A DNA stretch of 38,984 bases. Origin: an uncultured Lachnospiraceae bacterium (GTDB lineage: Bacteria > Bacillota > Clostridia > Lachnospirales > Lachnospiraceae). Numbering within the stretch: position 1 is the first letter of the stretch; each line of letters begins with the position of its first letter. The position numbers were made by a program, and so were the translations under genes. The DNA lies in assembly GCA_902792005.1 (NCBI GenBank), contig CADAXW010000025.1, positions 1-38,984 on the forward strand, read 5' to 3'. Positions 8,871-17,494 of the stretch are shown here, piece after piece. The notes beneath the pieces are model-generated. The model was not told the origin of the DNA. It saw nothing but the letters and a program-made list of their open reading frames with translations, and ran no database searches.

Positions 8871-9794
8871 CTACCGGAGCAGCTCCGGTCTTGCTGCATA
8901 TTCACTGATCTTACGAAGCCGGTGATTCACTCCCGACTTTCCGAGAGGCGGATCCATCATCTCTCCCAGCTCCTTCAGAGAGAGGTCCGGATTCTCCAGG
9001 CGGACCACCGCAAGCTCCCGCAGGTTTGCAGGAAGTGCCGAAAGTCCCACCGTCGATTCGATCCTGCGGATCTCCTCGATCTGCTTTATGGCCGCATTTG
9101 CGGTCTTTGTGATGTTCGCGGTGTCACAGTTGACCTCGCGGTTGATGTTATTGCGGATCCCCTTCACGATGCGGATATTTTCAAACTGCATCATGGCGTT
9201 CACCGCTCCCAGCTGGCCCAGGGTCTCGGAGATCCCGTCCGCCTCCTTCAGGTATACCACCTGACTGTATCTGCGTTCTGTGACGTGACCTTCTGCACCA
9301 AAAGCAGCCATTGCCGTCAGCACCTGCCTCGTTACGGTATCCCGGTCTGTTACGATCTCCAGCTGATACTGTGTTTCCGGATTGGCAACCGACCCGGAGG
9401 CCAGAAATGCGCCGCGAAGGAACGCTGTCCTGCAGCAGCTCTTGGATATCACGATATCATCCACGTCCAGACGGTCATCCAGCTCCGTCAGCTTCAGAGT
9501 CTGAAAGATCTGATCGATCCTTCCGGCATCATAGATCCGGACTCTTGCTCCCTCCTGTGTACGGGGCACGATCTCCAGCTCCTCCTCGGACATCCCAAAT
9601 ACCATGGAAAGAAGGTGAAGCACGGTTTCAACCACCTCATTCTTCTCCATTCGGATCGACATGCACCGTCGTCCGTCCTGGAGCTTCATCTTCCCATCCA
9701 GGGTTATGATCCCTGCCAGCATGGCGATCCTGCAGTGAGCTGCGCGGTCGATACGCTTACACAGTTCTAAGCGAAGTTCTGATGAAAAAGACAT
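8871..9794 (-). CDS. whiA: WhiA-family DNA-binding protein
   Basis: WhiA couples a degenerate LAGLIDADG homing-endonuclease fold (N-terminal two thirds; RTAFLRGAFLASGSV is visible near 120-135) to a C-terminal helix-turn-helix (about 255-300; NPDLSLKELGEMM...LGKSGVNHRLRKI). In Firmicutes it influences cell division and chromosome segregation; in actinomycetes it controls sporulation. I use ATG 9794 (307 residues, starting MSFSSELR as in relatives), because AGGGTG lies seven bases upstream inside the end of rapZ; GTG 9800 is too close to that site. The rapZ stop sits just ahead of this ATG, suggesting translational coupling. Confidence 0.95.
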   Translation of the reverse strand: MSFSSELRLELCKRIDRAAHCRIAMLAGIITLDGKMKLQDGRRCMSIRMEKNEVVETVLHLLSMVFGMSEEELEIVPRTQEGARVRIYDAGRIDQIFQTLKLTELDDRLDVDDIVISKSCCRTAFLRGAFLASGSVANPETQYQLEIVTDRDTVTRQVLTAMAAFGAEGHVTERRYSQVVYLKEADGISETLGQLGAVNAMMQFENIRIVKGIRNNINREVNCDTANITKTANAAIKQIEEIRRIESTVGLSALPANLRELAVVRLENPDLSLKELGEMMDPPLGKSGVNHRLRKISEYAARPELLR

Positions 9795-9796
9795 AA

Positions 9797-10675
9797 TCAC
9801 TCACCCTTGATCACGGTATCCATACCGATGTCTCTGTGGAACACACGAACCGAATACGGAAGCTTCTGCAGCCTTTCATAGAGCAGGTTTGCTATGGTGA
9901 CGGACCGATGTCTTCCGCCGGTACAGCCAACTGCTACCACCAGCTGATTCTTTCCTTCATTCTCAACAAACCGGGGAACCAGATACTCCATCATATCACT
10001 GATCTTGTTCAGGAATTCCTCTCCCTCTCCGCTGGCCATGACATAATTCCGGACCGCTTCCTCTTCTCCGGTGTGGTTCTTAAGCTCCTCCACATAGTAG
10101 GGGTTCGGCAGAAAACGCACATCAAAGACCATATCTGCATCTCTGGGGATTCCGTTCTTGAATCCGAAGGATACGATAGAGATGATCATATTTGAGTATT
10201 CCTTGCCCTTGGCAAGGATCTTTTTTACTTCCCGTTTCAGTTCCCGGGTCAGAAGGCCTGTGGTGTCCACGATATAATTGGCAAACTCCTTGAGGAAGGC
10301 GATCCTTCCCCGCTCCTCTGCGATACCGTCCTCAACCCTTCCGCCTCTTGCCAGCGGATGATCCCTCCTGGTCTCCTTGAACCGTTTCACAAGCTCCGCG
10401 TCATTTGCGTCCAGGAACAGGATCTCATAGGTAAAATTATCATTCTTCAGGTTCAGCAGCATCAGAGACAGATCATCCAGCTTCTTGCCGCTCCGGATAT
10501 CGATCCCCACTGCAACCTTGTCATATTTGAAGTTCGGATCTCTTACGATCTCCGCGAATTTTTCGATCAGAAGCACCGGCAGGTTGTCCACGCAGAAATA
10601 GCCCAGATCCTCCATGGTCCGAAGTGCCGTTGACTTACCGGCTCCGCTCATCCCCGTAACAATGACAAATCGCAT
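9797..10675 (-). CDS. rapZ: RapZ/YvcJ-family nucleotide-binding protein
   Basis: The 292-residue protein has an N-terminal P-loop GMSGAGKS (8-15) and the conserved C-terminal domain with VGCTGGRHRSVTIA, typical of RapZ/YvcJ. In Escherichia coli RapZ is an RNA adaptor that senses glucosamine 6-phosphate; in Bacillus YvcJ hydrolyses GTP and its role is less clear. It lies between murB and whiA, as in many Firmicutes, although yvcK, which commonly stands between rapZ and whiA, is absent. It starts 15 bases after the murB stop. Confidence 0.96.
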   Translation of the reverse strand: MRFVIVTGMSGAGKSTALRTMEDLGYFCVDNLPVLLIEKFAEIVRDPNFKYDKVAVGIDIRSGKKLDDLSLMLLNLKNDNFTYEILFLDANDAELVKRFKETRRDHPLARGGRVEDGIAEERGRIAFLKEFANYIVDTTGLLTRELKREVKKILAKGKEYSNMIISIVSFGFKNGIPRDADMVFDVRFLPNPYYVEELKNHTGEEEAVRNYVMASGEGEEFLNKISDMMEYLVPRFVENEGKNQLVVAVGCTGGRHRSVTIANLLYERLQKLPYSVRVFHRDIGMDTVIKGE

Positions 10676-10690
10676 ATCAACCTCCTACCG

Positions 10691-11554
10691 TCAGAACTCT
10701 CCAAGCATCCGTACCTCAGGCACAAGCTCCACCTGAAATTTTTCTTTCACCGTACGAATGATATGCTGTATCAGCTGATAGATATCCTCCGAGGTTGCAT
10801 CTCCCCGGTTGATCACAAAACCGCAGTGCTTTTCGGAAACCTGGGCTCCGCCCACCTGATAGCCCGCCAGTCCGGCGTCCTGGATCAGTTTCCCGGCGAA
10901 GTAGCCCTCCGGCCGTTTAAATGTGGATCCGGCGCTGGGATACTCCAGCGGCTGCTTCTCTCTGCGTCTCCGATTCAGTTCCTTCATCTTCTCCGTGATC
11001 TCATCCTTATCTGCGGGAACAAGCTTAAGCGTGGCTCCCAGCACGATCACGCTGTCCTCATGGCAGATGCTGTGACGGTAGCCGAAATGCATATCCTCCG
11101 CAGGGATCCGTTCTTCCTTTCCGTTCCGGATCACATCCACAGACTCAACCACGTCCTTCATCTCTCCGTCGTATGCTCCTGCATTCATGGAGATGGCACC
11201 TCCCAGGGTACCCGGGATCCCGGAGGCAAACGCAAGTCCGCCAAGCCCTGCATCTCTGGCAGCTGCCGCGATGACAGAAAGAGGCGCTCCCGCCTCAGCA
11301 TATAAACGATCCCCCTCCACCGTAATGCTCCGGAAATGTTCTCCGATCTCGATCACCGTGCCGTTTACTCCCCGGTCACTGACCAGAAGATTGCTTCCAT
11401 TTCCGATGATATACGGCTTCTCTCCTGCCTGCTTCAGCTCTGCCAGCACATCCTCCAGCTCCTGTCTCGAGGCAACCGAACAGAACCGGGCTGCAGGACC
11501 GCCGGTCCGAAATGTGGTATGAAGCTTCATGGGTTCGTTATATAAAAAGTTCAT
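10691..11554 (-). CDS. murB: UDP-N-acetylenolpyruvoylglucosamine reductase
   Basis: MurB reduces UDP-GlcNAc enolpyruvate to UDP-MurNAc using NADPH and FAD, a committed step of peptidoglycan synthesis. The 287 residues show the FAD-binding segment IGNGSNLLVSDRG, GIPGTLGGAISMNAGAYDGE, the HFGYRHSICHEDSVI region and the catalytic serine in YPSAGSTFKRPEGYFAG. The length and the short loop fit the type II enzyme of Gram-positives. It is the first gene after a strong promoter with an overlapping palindrome, and heads murB-rapZ-whiA-HPr. Confidence 0.97.
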   Translation of the reverse strand: MNFLYNEPMKLHTTFRTGGPAARFCSVASRQELEDVLAELKQAGEKPYIIGNGSNLLVSDRGVNGTVIEIGEHFRSITVEGDRLYAEAGAPLSVIAAAARDAGLGGLAFASGIPGTLGGAISMNAGAYDGEMKDVVESVDVIRNGKEERIPAEDMHFGYRHSICHEDSVIVLGATLKLVPADKDEITEKMKELNRRRREKQPLEYPSAGSTFKRPEGYFAGKLIQDAGLAGYQVGGAQVSEKHCGFVINRGDATSEDIYQLIQHIIRTVKEKFQVELVPEVRMLGEF

Positions 11555-11601
11555 GTCCTGAATTCCTTAAGATGCCCTTATGATCTCGAATGAAAATACT
11601 T

Positions 11602-11636
11602 CGGGCGCTATCATAAACTATACATGATAGCGCCCG
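11602..11636. repeat. Perfect 13-bp inverted repeat centred on the murB -10 box
   Basis: CGGGCGCTATCAT (11602-11614) and its exact reverse complement (11624-11636) flank a nine-base centre that holds the murB -10 element. It is a possible operator, or a terminator for the upstream glucokinase gene. No T-run follows on the minus strand, which argues against a simple terminator. Confidence 0.85.
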
Positions 11637-11645
11637 CATTGACAA
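11617..11645 (-). promoter_or_regulatory. Sigma-A promoter of murB-rapZ-whiA-HPr
   Basis: Minus-strand TTGTCA (11645-11640), 17 bases, TATAGT (11622-11617). The -35 lies within a small palindrome, CATTG-A-CAATG (11637-11647), and the -10 lies in the loop of the 13-bp inverted repeat. The leader to the murB ATG is about 55 bases. Confidence 0.75.
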
Positions 11646-11708
11646 TGAATAAACTTTAACGAAAATTTCAGGAAAAACAGGGTTTATCCGTCATTTTTCA
11701 CAACCTGC

Positions 11709-12647
11709 TCAGCCCAGGACTGCTCTGGCCCCGCCGTACATACCTGCATCGTTGCCCAGAACCGCCAGCTCAAATCTGGTGCTCCGGCATGCATGGAATG
11801 CATACTGCTTGAAGTACTTCTCGGTCACGTCCAGAATGATCTGTCCGGCACGGCTTACACCACCGCCGATAACGAACACCTCCGGATCTACCACACAGGA
11901 GATCTGAGCCGCTGCCAGACCCAGCTTCTTTCCCAGTGCCTCAACCTGCTCGCTTGCCAGCTCATCTCCGGACTTTGCCGCATCAAAGATCTCCTTTGCG
12001 GAAATGTACTGCACCTCACGAAGCTTGGAGGGACGATCCGTATCATTCAGCGCCTTGTTTGCCAGACGAACGATACCGGTTGCGGAAGCATACTGCTCCA
12101 GGCATCCTCTCTTTCCGCAGTTGCATACATCTGTCTCATTGATATCCATGGTCATATGACCGATCTCACCGCCGGCTCCGTTGGTTCCTGCCAGCATCTT
12201 TCCACCCAGGATGATACCGCCGCCGACACCGGTTCCCAGCGTTACCATTACGATATTTTCATGGCCCTTGCCGCCGCCCTGCCACATTTCGCCCAGGGCC
12301 GCCATATTTGCGTCGTTTCCTACCTTCACCTTCATGTCAAGCAGTCCGCTCAGTTCTTCAGCGGCATTGAATACGCCCCAGCCCAGGTTGACACACTTGA
12401 TCACGGTTCCGTCTTCCTTGACCGGTCCCGGAACGCCCATGCCCACGCCGATGACATCCGCCTTATCGATGCTGCGCTCTGCCATCTTCGCCTTTACGGA
12501 ATCGGCAATATCGCTCAGGATATATGCACCGCCGTCATCCGTGCGTGTGGTGATCTCCCACTTATCCAGAAGTTCACCCTCTGCCGAGAAAAGTCCGATC
12601 TTTACTGTGGTTCCCCCGATATCAACTCCAAATACATAGCTTGCCAT
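11709..12647 (-). CDS. glcK: ROK-family glucokinase
   Basis: The 312-residue protein has the ROK signatures: the phosphate-binding GVDIGGTTVKIGL at the N-terminus, NDANMAALGE with the catalytic aspartate, GTGVGGGIILGG, GAGGEIGHMT, and the zinc motif CNCGKRGCLE. This is the GlcK type that phosphorylates glucose to glucose 6-phosphate with ATP. It follows hprK by 37 bases, with GGGAGGAAG ahead of the ATG, so the two are likely cotranscribed. That puts a glycolytic entry enzyme next to the kinase that senses glycolytic metabolites. Substrate range cannot be read from sequence alone. Confidence 0.93.
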   Translation of the reverse strand: MASYVFGVDIGGTTVKIGLFSAEGELLDKWEITTRTDDGGAYILSDIADSVKAKMAERSIDKADVIGVGMGVPGPVKEDGTVIKCVNLGWGVFNAAEELSGLLDMKVKVGNDANMAALGEMWQGGGKGHENIVMVTLGTGVGGGIILGGKMLAGTNGAGGEIGHMTMDINETDVCNCGKRGCLEQYASATGIVRLANKALNDTDRPSKLREVQYISAKEIFDAAKSGDELASEQVEALGKKLGLAAAQISCVVDPEVFVIGGGVSRAGQIILDVTEKYFKQYAFHACRSTRFELAVLGNDAGMYGGARAVLG

Positions 12648-12684
12648 TTTTCTTCCTCCCTCTGTTCGATCTTATAAATTAAAC

Positions 12685-13626
12685 TTATGAATTGTTTTTC
12701 TGGATGTTTTCCATGACTCTGCGGTACATTTCCTGTGCCGCATTGTAGCCCATCTTCTTCTGACGGTGGTTGACTGCCGCAGACTCCACGATGATGGCCA
12801 GGTTTCGGCCGGGCCGGATAGGGATATTGTGGCTCACCACCTTATTCCCCAGGAATTCCACATACTGATCCTCCAGACCCATGCGGTCATAGTTGGCATC
12901 CTTATCCCACTCCTCCAGGTTGATCACCAGGTCGATCTGCTGTGATATCTTTACACACTCAACACCGAACATGGTCTTTACATCGATGATACCGATGCCT
13001 CTCAGCTCTATGAAATGTCTCGTGATGGCCGGGCTCTGTCCGATGAGCTGATCATCGGAGATCTTTCTCAGCTCCACCACATCATCGGCCACCAGACGGT
13101 GTCCGCGCTTCAGCAGCTCCAGAGCCGCCTCGGACTTACCGATGCCGCTGTCACCCATGATGAGCACACCTTCACCGAATACATCCACCAGCACGGCATG
13201 GATGGAGATCCGGGGTGCCAGTTCCTCATGCAGCCAGCGCACCGCCTCATGGACGAAGTTTGAGGTTGTGGACTCCGAGGAAAGCACGGGGATCCCATGC
13301 TTCAGTCCTGCCTCTACGATAAAATCATAGGGCTCGATATCCCGGCAGAACACCAGACACGGAATAGGAAACTGAAAGAGCTTATCGAAGATCTCGATAT
13401 TCTCTTCTCTGGTATGCATATCCGCCAGATAAGCATGCTCCACATTCCCGCAGATCTGTACACGTGCCGAGTCAAAATGTTCAAAGAAGCCTGCCAGCTG
13501 AAGTGCCGGCCGGTTAATGTCCGGATCGGTGATCAGGATCTTCTCCGTATCGATGTCCGGCGTATAATTCTTCAGGTTCAGCTTCTTGATAAAATCAGAT
13601 AGTTTTACACTGTATTCTACGTTCAT
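12685..13626 (-). CDS. hprK: HPr kinase/phosphorylase
   Basis: HprK phosphorylates Ser46 of HPr and Crh when fructose bisphosphate and ATP are high, and reverses this at high phosphate. Residues 158-165 are the P-loop GDSGIGKS, H143 in IHAVLVDVFGEG is the family's catalytic-region histidine, and the HprK signature ELRGIGIIDVKTMFG follows near 207-221. The 313-residue form starts at ATG 13626, giving MNVEYSVKLSDFIKKLNL as in relatives, with GGGAGG four bases upstream; a longer reading from TTG 13680 adds an atypical Gly-rich leader and has no site. It is divergent from uvrC. Confidence 0.96.
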   Translation of the reverse strand: MNVEYSVKLSDFIKKLNLKNYTPDIDTEKILITDPDINRPALQLAGFFEHFDSARVQICGNVEHAYLADMHTREENIEIFDKLFQFPIPCLVFCRDIEPYDFIVEAGLKHGIPVLSSESTTSNFVHEAVRWLHEELAPRISIHAVLVDVFGEGVLIMGDSGIGKSEAALELLKRGHRLVADDVVELRKISDDQLIGQSPAITRHFIELRGIGIIDVKTMFGVECVKISQQIDLVINLEEWDKDANYDRMGLEDQYVEFLGNKVVSHNIPIRPGRNLAIIVESAAVNHRQKKMGYNAAQEMYRRVMENIQKNNS

Positions 13627-13705
13627 GGCACCTCCCCATAAGCCTCCAATATAACCTCCAATAAACCTTTTCTTTCGCAATAAGACTCGCGAACCATACC
13701 TTTAC

Positions 13706-13734
13706 ATTCTATCACACATGGATATTTTTTTCTA
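13706..13734 (-). promoter_or_regulatory. Extended -10 promoter of hprK-glcK
   Basis: Minus-strand TAGAAA (13734-13729), 17 bases, TGA-TAGAAT with the -10 at 13711-13706. It shares its spacer with the divergent uvrC promoter. TATCACA (13710-13716) and TGTGATA (13737-13743) form a dyad across the pair. Confidence 0.55.
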
Positions 13735-13747
13735 TATGTGATACACT
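13719..13747 (+). promoter_or_regulatory. Probable extended -10 promoter of uvrC
   Basis: TGTGA-TACACT puts the -10 at 13742-13747, with a poor -35 (TGGATA, 13719-13724) at 17 bases. The start of transcription would be at or next to base 13754, which is the A of the uvrC ATG, so the message may be leaderless. Confidence 0.45.
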
Positions 13748-13753
13748 GATTGC

Positions 13754-15607
13754 ATGAAAGATTTCGATATCGAAGAAGAACTGAATAAGCTTCCCCAGCT
13801 CCCCGGTGTCTATCTGATGCACAGCGACAGTGAGGAGATTCTTTATGTGGGAAAAGCCGCCTCCCTGCACAACCGGGTACGCCAGTATTTCCGGAAGGGA
13901 CACGGCCACGGGGGTTCTCCCAAGATCACGAAAATGGTTTCCCAGATCGCTTATTTTGAATATATCGTTACCGGCTCGGAAATGGAGGCGCTGGTGCTGG
14001 AATGCAACCTGATCAAGGAATACAGGCCCCGGTACAACACGCTGATGACCGATGACAAGGGCTATCCCTACATCCGTGTCACCGTGGATGAGGCCTACCC
14101 CAGAGTCCTCTTCAGCCACCAGATGCGGCGGGACAAGTCCCGGTACTTCGGCCCCTACACAGACGGAAAGGCCGTACATGACATCATCCAGCTGGTACAG
14201 AGACTTTTCCGTCTGAGAACCTGCAGCCGGGTGCTCCCCAGAGATATCGGCAAGGAACGGCCCTGTCTCTACTATCAGATCGGGCAGTGCAGTGGTCCCT
14301 GCGATGACTCGCTTGTGACCCGGGAGGAGTATAACGAGCAGATCCGGCAGGCAGTCTCTTTTCTGAACGGCAACACCAAGGAGCTTGTGAGCCAGCTGAA
14401 GACTCGGATGAAGGAGCTGGCTGCAGAGATGGAATTTGAAAAGGCTGCGGAGATCCGTGATCAGATCGACGGCATCAACCATATCATGGACAAGCAGCGA
14501 ATGAACGATACGACACAGGACAACCGGGATGTGGTTGCCTTCGCCCGTGGAGAAAGAGATACGGTGGTCACGGTTTTCTTCGTGCGGGACGGACAGCTCA
14601 TCGGCCGGGAGAATCACCATATGTCAGCTGAAGCCGAAGAACCGGATGCCGATGTGCTTCTGGAATTTCTCAAGCAGTACTACAGCAGTACGCCCTATAT
14701 CCCAAAGGAGATTCTTACCAGGATCCCGGTTCCTGAGCAGGAGGTGCTGCTCTCCTATCTCTCCGACAAAAAGGGGCAGAAGGTAACACTCCTTCAGCCG
14801 CAGCGCGGGGATAAGGCCGGTCTTCTGAAGCTTGCGGAGGATAACGCCCGGCTGGTTCTGGAACAGGATATCGAACGGATCAAGAAGCGGGAGAAACGCA
14901 CCACCGGTGCCGTCCAGGAGATTGCCGAGATTCTGGGCATCCCCACCGCCTCCCGGATGGAGGCCTTCGATATCTCCAACATTTCCGGCTATCATTCCGT
15001 CGCCTCCATGGTGGTATTTGAAAACGGAGAGCCAAGGCGGAATGCCTACCGCAAGTTCCGGCTCCGCACCGTGGAAGGCCCCAACGATTATGCCTCCATG
15101 AAGGAGGTGCTCACCCGCCGCTACACAAATGAGAAGCTGGGTCCTCTGCCGGATGTACTTATGATGGACGGCGGCAAGGGGCAGGTGCACGTGGCGGAAA
15201 TGGTCCTGGACAGTCTGGGCCTTGAGATCCCGGTCTGCGGAATGGTGAAGGACGATCATCACCGCACCAGAGGGCTGTATTACAAAGACAAGGAAGTACA
15301 TTTCCCCAAAGGAAGCGAAGCCATGCACATGGTCACGGCCCTGCAGGATGAGACCCACCGTTTTGCCATCACCTATCACCAGCTGCTGCGCAGCAAGGGA
15401 CAGGTGCATTCCATCCTGGATGACATCGATGGGATCGGTCCCAAGCGCCGCCGGGCTCTGATGCTTCACTTCAAGACCATCGAAGCGGTTCAGGCCGCCT
15501 CCGTGGAGGAGCTCTCCTCTCTGCCGGAAATGAACCGGGACGCCGCCGAGTCGGTGTATGCCTTCTTCCATAAAGAGAAATCAGAAGAGAAACAGCCTCC
15601 GAAATAA
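13754..15607 (+). CDS. uvrC: UvrABC excinuclease subunit C
   Basis: The 617-residue protein makes both incisions in nucleotide excision repair. Domains in order: GIY-YIG nuclease (about 15-95, LPGVYLM...ILYVGKA), a UVR motif (about 205-240, EMEFEKAAEIRDQI) that contacts UvrB, the RNase H-like second nuclease (about 370-540, with EAFDISNISGYHSVASMVVF and DGGKGQVHVA), and helix-hairpin-helix DNA binding (about 550-600, IDGIGPKRRRALMLHF). An in-frame stop lies at 13739-13741, so the start cannot be far upstream; no Shine-Dalgarno precedes ATG 13754. It is divergent from hprK, a common Clostridia arrangement. Confidence 0.97.
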   Translation: MKDFDIEEELNKLPQLPGVYLMHSDSEEILYVGKAASLHNRVRQYFRKGHGHGGSPKITKMVSQIAYFEYIVTGSEMEALVLECNLIKEYRPRYNTLMTDDKGYPYIRVTVDEAYPRVLFSHQMRRDKSRYFGPYTDGKAVHDIIQLVQRLFRLRTCSRVLPRDIGKERPCLYYQIGQCSGPCDDSLVTREEYNEQIRQAVSFLNGNTKELVSQLKTRMKELAAEMEFEKAAEIRDQIDGINHIMDKQRMNDTTQDNRDVVAFARGERDTVVTVFFVRDGQLIGRENHHMSAEAEEPDADVLLEFLKQYYSSTPYIPKEILTRIPVPEQEVLLSYLSDKKGQKVTLLQPQRGDKAGLLKLAEDNARLVLEQDIERIKKREKRTTGAVQEIAEILGIPTASRMEAFDISNISGYHSVASMVVFENGEPRRNAYRKFRLRTVEGPNDYASMKEVLTRRYTNEKLGPLPDVLMMDGGKGQVHVAEMVLDSLGLEIPVCGMVKDDHHRTRGLYYKDKEVHFPKGSEAMHMVTALQDETHRFAITYHQLLRSKGQVHSILDDIDGIGPKRRRALMLHFKTIEAVQAASVEELSSLPEMNRDAAESVYAFFHKEKSEEKQPPK

Positions 15608-15610
15608 ACC

Positions 15611-15639
15611 GTGACGGAATATCCAATCTATGCTATAAT
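15611..15639 (+). promoter_or_regulatory. Sigma-A promoter of yqeG
   Basis: GTGACG (15611-15616), 17 bases, TGC-TATAAT with the -10 at 15634-15639: perfect extended -10. It lies directly after the uvrC stop codon. Confidence 0.75.
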
Positions 15640-15688
15640 AACGCGAACATAAAGACGAACTAAAAATCATACCAACCGGAGAAAGAAT

Positions 15689-16213
15689 ATGGGAAGATTT
15701 CTGTTTCCAAATGAATACTATACATCCACCTATGCCATAGACTTCAATCATATCTATCGTCTGGGCTACCGTGGACTCCTTTTTGATATCGATAACACAC
15801 TGGTACCCCACGATGCCATGACAGACGAACGCAGCCGTGCGCTTCTGGAATCCCTCAGACGAAAGGGTTTTTCCATCTGCTTCGTTTCAAACAACCACGA
15901 ACCACGGGTGGCTGACTTCGTGAAGGAGCTGCATGTGGAGGGTCTGCCGGATCCCCAGTATGTTTTCCTGGCCCATAAACCCATGGCACAGGGCTATATC
16001 AAGGGCATTCAGAAAATGCGCCTCCGTCGTTCCAAGGTCCTCTTTATTGGAGACCAGCTCTTTACGGATATCTGGGGTGCAAACAACGCAAAGCTCCCCA
16101 GTATTCTTGTACAGCCGGTGGCAAAGGAAACCAAATTCAAGATCAAGCTGAAACGCATTCTTGAGAAGCCTGTGATCTGGTTCTACCTGAAGAAGCATGC
16201 CTTAAAGGGCTGA
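15689..16213 (+). CDS. yqeG: YqeG-family HAD-IIIA phosphatase
   Basis: The 174-residue protein carries HAD motif I at D33/D35 in LLFDIDNTLVPHD, motif II in CFVSNNHEPR, and motif IV in LFIGDQLFTDIWGANNA. This is the pattern of the YqeG/GEP4 family, whose eukaryotic member is a phosphatidylglycerophosphate phosphatase; the bacterial substrate is not established to my knowledge. A membrane-lipid role is possible but is inference. GGAG lies seven bases before ATG 15689, and the gene has its own promoter after uvrC and a strong terminator shared with the convergent acyltransferase gene. Confidence 0.9.
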   Translation: MGRFLFPNEYYTSTYAIDFNHIYRLGYRGLLFDIDNTLVPHDAMTDERSRALLESLRRKGFSICFVSNNHEPRVADFVKELHVEGLPDPQYVFLAHKPMAQGYIKGIQKMRLRRSKVLFIGDQLFTDIWGANNAKLPSILVQPVAKETKFKIKLKRILEKPVIWFYLKKHALKG

Positions 16214-16230
16214 CGATCGCAGAATGAATC

Positions 16231-16276
16231 AAAAAAAAACCGAGTGTGGCAGAGGTTCTGTCACACTCGGTTTTTT
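16231..16276. terminator. Bidirectional intrinsic terminator
   Basis: The ten-base-pair stem ACCGAGTGTG/CACACTCGGT (16239-16248 and 16262-16271) has an A-run on the left and a T-run on the right. It serves yqeG on the plus strand and the acyltransferase gene on the minus strand. Confidence 0.92.
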
Positions 16277-16312
16277 ATACACGTTATTTCACGCCTGTTT
16301 CATCATATTCGT

Positions 16313-17494
16313 TTATTCATGCGCCTGTTCGGCTTTGTTTTCCATCTCCTGCGGCGTCATCCATCTTGCCTTCCGCACACCGAAGATCTTATCATGCAGG
16401 AAAGACATGCATGAACAGCCTGCGATACATACCAGCGTTACGATCCAGGATTTCACTATGATATCCGTGGTCAGCTTCTCCAGATACCAGTTCGGTCCGA
16501 TCTTAAAGTAGGTATTCAGGATATCCGTCATAAACATACTGAAGAAAGCATGATACATCAGAAATGTGATGGTATGCCGTCCGACCCAGGCCAGCGCCCT
16601 GGCCAGAAATCTGATATGCGAAAGCAGCTCTGCCAGAGCAAAGAAGGCAAAACCTCCGATCAGGGTCTGCAGCGGGAAGATCAGAACCTCCCAGCCGGAC
16701 AGGGTCTCCAGCGTTCCTCCCACCAGTCCTCCGATCTTTCCGGCATAGACCCAGTCAGTACCGGCCCATTGAAACAGAACGAAATGAGCGGTAAAGCATG
16801 CAAGTGCAATAACGAAAAGCAGGATCGGCCAAAGGGTCACCAGCCACTCAATGATATGATACTCCGAAAGCATCTTGCCGATCAGCATGATCACCATATA
16901 GATCGGAACCAGATTCAGACTCCAGGAAAGGGGCGGACACCAGAGATATAACGGGACCTGAACCCCAAGGAGAACCACAATGGCCACGATCTCTCTCTTT
17001 ATATGTCCCAGCACATAACTTGCCAGGGGAATAAAGAACACATAGGACCATACCATTGTCCATATAAACCATACCTGGGACAGATTCCAGAACAGAAGCC
17101 CCACATCTCCCCAATCCGGGAACAGCTTCGTGGAAAACTCCGGGCGAAGGAAGGTAAAGAGTGCATCCCTCCCCCAGTCAAACATAGAATAATCATGGAC
17201 GATAAGACAATAGATACCGCCGATCAGGAGGACGATAAAGCATGCCACGAGCACTGACACAAGAAGCTTTTTCAGCCTTATTCCAATCTGTTTTCCTATG
17301 GACTCATCCCGAAGACGGAAATAATAGCCCGACAGCAGGAAGTAAAGCGGCATATAAAGCCAGATGGATTCCCGGATCAGCTGATCCATGGTACCGTTCT
17401 TTGCTCTGTATACCAGATGATATATGATCACAAGAAGGATACCGATCCCTTTGATTATATCCGGGTTTTGATCTCTTACCTTAATCTTGTCCAT
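16313..17494 (-). CDS. Acyltransferase family 3 membrane protein
   Basis: The 393-residue protein has about ten hydrophobic segments and the family's N-terminal signature, a charged lead (KVRDQNPDIIKGIGILLVIIYH) ending in the conserved histidine, then PLYFLLSGYYF. This is the OafA/acyltransferase-3 fold, whose members move acetyl or other acyl groups to extracytoplasmic sugars or peptidoglycan. The acceptor cannot be told. The ATG overlaps the last 14 bases of the upstream phosphatase gene, so expression is probably coupled to it. The weak AAGG site six bases before the start lies inside that gene. Confidence 0.85.
   Translation of the reverse strand: MDKIKVRDQNPDIIKGIGILLVIIYHLVYRAKNGTMDQLIRESIWLYMPLYFLLSGYYFRLRDESIGKQIGIRLKKLLVSVLVACFIVLLIGGIYCLIVHDYSMFDWGRDALFTFLRPEFSTKLFPDWGDVGLLFWNLSQVWFIWTMVWSYVFFIPLASYVLGHIKREIVAIVVLLGVQVPLYLWCPPLSWSLNLVPIYMVIMLIGKMLSEYHIIEWLVTLWPILLFVIALACFTAHFVLFQWAGTDWVYAGKIGGLVGGTLETLSGWEVLIFPLQTLIGGFAFFALAELLSHIRFLARALAWVGRHTITFLMYHAFFSMFMTDILNTYFKIGPNWYLEKLTTDIIVKSWIVTLVCIAGCSCMSFLHDKIFGVRKARWMTPQEMENKAEQAHE

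Noticed and set aside
11602-11636. Simple intrinsic terminator for glcK
   Set aside because: The stem is strong but no T-run follows on the minus strand, and the centre contains a good -10 with a -35 at 17 bases. I keep it as a palindrome with two possible roles.
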